Below are positions 60,916 to 64,000 of a DNA stretch of 64,000 bases, piece by piece. This DNA is from JAGWBF01 sp965116325. GTDB taxonomy: Bacteria; Chloroflexota; Dehalococcoidia; Lucifugimonadales; JAGWBF01. The DNA is taken from positions 1,922,001 through 1,986,000 of the forward strand of contig OZ220675.1 in assembly GCA_965116325.1 (NCBI GenBank), written 5' to 3'. The notes beneath the pieces are model-generated. The model had not been told where the DNA came from, made no database searches, and saw nothing but the letters and a program-made list of their open reading frames with translations. The translations under genes were made by a program, and so were the position numbers. Positions within the stretch are counted from its first letter, which is position 1, and every line of letters starts with the position of its first letter.

Positions 60916-62316
60916 GTGGCTGGATACGACTACGATATGGCGATCATAGGCTCCGGGCCCGGAGGCCACGGGGCAGCCATCCAGGCTTCCAAGCTTGGTA
61001 AGAAAGTGGTCGTCCTGGAGAAGCAGTCGGACATTGGCGGGGAAACCGTCAATGTGGGTACCCCCAGCAAGACCGTCCGGGAAGCCGCCCTGTACCTGAC
61101 CGGATACCGGGAGCGCAACATCTACGGCGAGTCCTATGCCATCAAGGACAAGATCACCATGGGTGACCTGATGGTCAGGACCCGCTATGTGATGGAGCAC
61201 CAAGCGGATATGCTGCGCAGCCAGCTCATCCAAGCCCGGGTGGACATGGTAAACGCCGAAGGGTCGTTCATAGACTCCCACACCCTTAACCTTGCCTCGG
61301 AGGAAGGGAGGTCCAACCGCACCATCACCGCCGAAAAGGTGGTCATAGCCGTGGGAACATTCTCCACTATGCCCCCGGTCGTGTACGCTGACGGGCGCCT
61401 GGTGTTCGTGGGCGATGATGTCCTGAACCTGCCCGACCTGCCCCGCACCCTAGCAATAGTTGGCGCCGGCCCCATCGGTCTGGAGTACTGCAGCACCTTT
61501 GCTGAGCTGGGGGTCAGGGTCACCCTGGTGAACATGGCCGCCCGTATCCTGCCCTTTGCTGACGATGAGCTCGTGGACACCCTCATATACCACCTCCGGC
61601 AGAGAAATGTGAGCTTCCGTTTGTCGGAAGAGGTGTTCGATATCGAATACATGAGGGACAGCCTGGGGGACCGGGTCCGGGTAAAGCTGGTCAGCGGCAA
61701 CCAGATTGTCAGCGATGCGGTGATGTACTGCGTAGGGCGTACAGGGTCCACTTCATCCCTGAACTTGGAAGCCGCCGGCCTCGAGGCCGACCCCCGGGGA
61801 CGCCTCAAAGTGGACGACAACTATGAGACTAACGTAGAAGGAATCTACGCGGTGGGCGGGGTGATCGGTTTCCCCAACCTGGTTTCGACCTCGGAAATGC
61901 AAGGACGCCTCGCTGCCTGCCACGCCTTTGGCGCCGAGGCCAACAGCTTCCCAGGCCTCTTCCCCTACACCATCAGGACCATCCCTGAGATCGCCATGGT
62001 GGGGAAGACGGAGGCCGAGCTTACTGAGGAAGGGACTCCCTACGAGATCGGCAGGGCTAGGTACAAAGACATCGTAAAGAGCATGATACAGGGGGAGGAC
62101 TCGGGGCTCCTCAAGCTGATATTCAATCCTGAGAGCCGGAAGCTGCTGGGTGTTCACATCGTCGGAGAAGCCGCCGCTGAGCTGATCCATATCGGGCAGG
62201 CGGTCATCGCCCATCAAGGTGTAGTGGACTACTTCCTGGACTCGGTGACCAGCCACCCAACCTTGTCCGAAGCATATGCGGCAGCGGCCTTGGACGGTGT
62301 CGGCCGCTTGGGATGA
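60916..62316 (+). CDS. SthA-like pyridine nucleotide-disulphide oxidoreductase family flavoprotein
   Basis: The 466-residue flavoprotein has an N-terminal FAD motif (MAIIGSGPGGHGAAIQASKLG), a second nucleotide site (LAIVGAGPIGLEYCSTFAELG) and the FAD-closing IYAVGGVIG. The redox-active disulphide CxxxxC is absent: the site reads GGETVNVGTPSKT, like soluble transhydrogenase SthA, which keeps one or no Cys. The C-terminal dimer interface has GVHIVGEAAAELIHIGQA. It could shuttle hydride between NADH and NADPH. GTG start, weak ribosome-binding site. Confidence 0.88.
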   Translation: MAGYDYDMAIIGSGPGGHGAAIQASKLGKKVVVLEKQSDIGGETVNVGTPSKTVREAALYLTGYRERNIYGESYAIKDKITMGDLMVRTRYVMEHQADMLRSQLIQARVDMVNAEGSFIDSHTLNLASEEGRSNRTITAEKVVIAVGTFSTMPPVVYADGRLVFVGDDVLNLPDLPRTLAIVGAGPIGLEYCSTFAELGVRVTLVNMAARILPFADDELVDTLIYHLRQRNVSFRLSEEVFDIEYMRDSLGDRVRVKLVSGNQIVSDAVMYCVGRTGSTSSLNLEAAGLEADPRGRLKVDDNYETNVEGIYAVGGVIGFPNLVSTSEMQGRLAACHAFGAEANSFPGLFPYTIRTIPEIAMVGKTEAELTEEGTPYEIGRARYKDIVKSMIQGEDSGLLKLIFNPESRKLLGVHIVGEAAAELIHIGQAVIAHQGVVDYFLDSVTSHPTLSEAYAAAALDGVGRLG

Positions 62317-62377
62317 AGGCCCCCTTAAAGTAGCGAGCCTCTAGTCTCCGCCAGAGTTACAGCCAAGCGGCCTAGGG

Positions 62378-63580
62378 TCACTTCTGGGCTTGGAGCAGGT
62401 GTTCCACATGGTGGTCTTCCCCTGTGCAGGCAGCTGCCGTTTGCTCCAGCTGAATCGTCACATGAGCAATGTTGTAGCGGTTGTGGGTGATGTCCTGGAT
62501 GCGGCCGCGCAGTCTCTCCAAGCTACCCTGATATGAAGGGTCCACCAGCACATGAGCGGTGAAGGCATCGCTTCCCGACGTGATGGTCCAGCAGTGGACA
62601 TCATGGATCAGGGTGACCCCGTCCAACTCTTCGATATCGTTGCACAGGTTGTAAACATCTATGTGCTTGGGTGTCCCTTCCAGTAGGACGTGGAACACCT
62701 TCATCGTCAAGGACCATGAGCTGCGCATGATGAGCAGCCCTATGACTACGCTGAGGAGGGGGTCGATGGGAGTCCATCCGATGGTCAGGATGATTATTCC
62801 TGCCACCACAACGCCCACGGAACCCATCAGGTCAGCAAGCACATGCTGAAATGCCCCCTCGACGTTTAGGCTGTGACCCGAGTTACGGTGCAGAATATAG
62901 GCGACGATAAGGTTGACTATCAGGCCGCCGATGCCTACCAGTAGCACCGAGAGACCTTCGACGTGATGTTCGTCAAGGCGGAACCTCTGGTAAGCCTCCC
63001 AGAATATCCAGCCGACTATCAGCCAGAGGGTCAGGCCGTTTAGCAGGGCGGCAATCACCTCGCTGGGGTAATACCCGTAGGTGCGCTCGGCGGATGCACC
63101 CTTCTCGGCGATCCACATGGCGAATATAGCCATGGCAATGGCGGCGGCATCGGTGAGCATATGCCCCGCATCTGCAATAAGGGCCAAGCTCCCGGAGATG
63201 ATGCCCCCGACCACCTCAGCCACCATGTAGGTGCTGATCAGCACCAGCGATATGATCAGGCTGCGACGGCTCGCACCTCGCAGCTCAGCGGAATGATCGT
63301 GGCCTTCGTGCCCGTGCCCATGATCGTCGTGGCCGTGCTCATCGTGGGCGCCGTGGTCGTGTCCATGGTCATCATGGCCGTGCTCATCGTGGTCGTGTCC
63401 ATGGTCATCGTGGGCGTGCTCATCGTGGGCGCCGTGGTCGTGGCCATGGTCATCGTGTCCATGCTCATCGTCGCCGTGGCCATGGTCATCATGGCCGTCG
63501 TGCCCATGCTCATCGTGGTCGCCGTGGTCGTGGCCGTGGTCGTCTGCGGGGCGGTCGGCGCCTCCGCCGGCTTCAGGCAT
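62378..63580 (-). CDS. Cation diffusion facilitator (Zn/Co efflux) with very His-rich N-terminus
   Basis: The roughly 400-residue CDF transporter has six membrane helices. The metal-binding site is AEVVGGIISGSLALIADAGHML in helix 2 (His and Asp) and a similar HVLADLMGSVG in helix 5. The cytosolic C-terminal domain has LIHDVHCWTITSG. The first about 95 residues are almost only His, Asp, Gly and Glu. ATG at 63580 is my start; no strong ribosome-binding site supports it. It exports divalent metal in exchange for protons. Confidence 0.92.
   Translation of the reverse strand: MPEAGGGADRPADDHGHDHGDHDEHGHDGHDDHGHGDDEHGHDDHGHDHGAHDEHAHDDHGHDHDEHGHDDHGHDHGAHDEHGHDDHGHGHEGHDHSAELRGASRRSLIISLVLISTYMVAEVVGGIISGSLALIADAGHMLTDAAAIAMAIFAMWIAEKGASAERTYGYYPSEVIAALLNGLTLWLIVGWIFWEAYQRFRLDEHHVEGLSVLLVGIGGLIVNLIVAYILHRNSGHSLNVEGAFQHVLADLMGSVGVVVAGIIILTIGWTPIDPLLSVVIGLLIMRSSWSLTMKVFHVLLEGTPKHIDVYNLCNDIEELDGVTLIHDVHCWTITSGSDAFTAHVLVDPSYQGSLERLRGRIQDITHNRYNIAHVTIQLEQTAAACTGEDHHVEHLLQAQK
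63278..63545 (-). repeat. Low-complexity His/Asp/Gly coding repeat
   Basis: A 6- to 9-nt-period repeat of CATGAC/CACGGC-like units encodes HDHGHD-type blocks with recurring DDHGHDHGAHDEH. It is the metal-binding N-terminus of the CDF transporter. Confidence 0.85.
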
Positions 63581-63854
63581 GGAAGTAAGGAATATGGACC
63601 CTTGGCTTTCCCGTTTCAGATTGAATCCGAGCAAGGCGCGAGCTATCTCGACGCCCTTCCCAATTGCTCCCTGGCCTGGAGTGGGGATGCTCTTTCTCCA
63701 GGGGATGCTGGAGTCTCCGATAACCATGGGTCCCTGCTTACGTTACAAGATGGTGTAGTCCAGACCCCTATCCCGGCCCCAGGCGGTCCCGGCGGCCGGG
63801 CATTGATGAGCCGGTTGCTGTTAGGGCAACCTTGTTCAGGCCGAGGCCTGGCTT
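63581..63854. other. Gap between two His-rich genes
   Basis: I find no convincing gene in these 274 nt. It contains a GC-rich palindromic patch (GGCCCCAGGCGGTCCC near 63777). It should hold the promoter for the CDF gene, and a metal-responsive operator might be expected, but I could not identify one. Confidence 0.4.
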
Positions 63855-64000
63855 CTAGTGCTCGTGATGCTCGTGGTCGTCGCACTCATGCGGGTCGTGG
63901 ACGTGGGCATGGTGCTCGTGGTCGTCGCACTCGTGTATGTCGTGAACATGGCCCGGCTCATCACCGTGATGCTCGTGGTCGTCGCACTCGTGAGCTTCAT
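63855..64000 (-). CDS. C-terminal fragment of a His/Cys/Asp-rich protein
   Basis: The frame enters at the window edge and ends with TAG at 63855-63857, giving about 47 residues. These contain three copies of HECDDHEHH, separated by short spacers such as VHDI and VHDP. Such tails bind transition metals. The parent protein (another transporter, a CDF or a metal chaperone) lies outside the window. Confidence 0.75.
   Translation of the reverse strand, partial: EAHECDDHEHHGDEPGHVHDIHECDDHEHHAHVHDPHECDDHEHHEH

Noticed and set aside
63278..63545. Possible CRISPR array or non-coding tandem repeat
   Set aside because: The repeat has a codon period, encodes His/Asp/Gly in frame with a CDF transporter, and has no spacers of constant length.

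Overview
The window is about 60% G+C, gene-dense bacterial chromosome with no phage, transposon or CRISPR signal. Gene content points to a monoderm bacterium of the Chloroflexota, most likely a Dehalococcoidia/SAR202-like lineage. The clues are a catabolic set (Rieske oxygenase, cytosine-deaminase-like amidohydrolase, PIG-L deacetylase, NIPSNAP, carboxymuconolactone decarboxylase-like protein), tandem BNR-repeat proteins, many TTG/GTG starts and lipoproteins with plain lipoboxes. The lineage is inference; no rRNA is present.

Layout. 1-12.5 kb: the tail of a ThDP enzyme, SMP-30 lactonase, VOC protein, ComEC DNA-uptake channel, Rieske oxygenase, amidohydrolase, PIG-L deacetylase, two tandem BNR/Asp-box proteins under a very good sigma-70 promoter, an MFS permease and a two-domain NIPSNAP protein, then tRNA-Ser(CGA). 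12.9-26.7 kb: a 13.8-kb co-directional block headed by a 2729-residue membrane-anchored protein. It carries four transglutaminase-like units, a HEAT block, about seven external Ig-like domains and a cytosolic tail. It is followed by an 822-residue polytopic protein, a MoxR AAA+ ATPase, a DUF58 protein and a small membrane protein. This is an elaborated MoxR-DUF58-TgpA system and the most interesting part of the window. tRNA-Ser(GGA) follows.

27-42 kb: housekeeping genes, including a bifunctional-nuclease-like protein, dprA-topA-xerC-aroQ-pepP-efp-xseA-xseB, a PurN-like formyltransferase, then clpP, tig and aspS on the minus strand. ComEC and DprA together suggest natural transformation. 42-52.5 kb: GNAT acetyltransferase, rhomboid protease, a complete branched-chain amino-acid-type ABC importer (binding protein, LivH with a large insertion, LivM, LivG, LivF), and two ATPase/permease ABC-2 exporter pairs that converge on each other. 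52.5-64 kb: alpha/beta hydrolase, CMD-like protein, an unknown protein, GH15 glycosidase, a partner-switching module (STAS, response regulator-PP2C, HATPase) linked to a peptide-type ABC binding lipoprotein, an SthA-like flavoprotein, a His-rich CDF metal exporter, and the tail of a second His/Cys-rich protein.

Coordinates of recognised genes rest on conserved motifs and, where stated, on ribosome-binding sites. No database or folding program was run.
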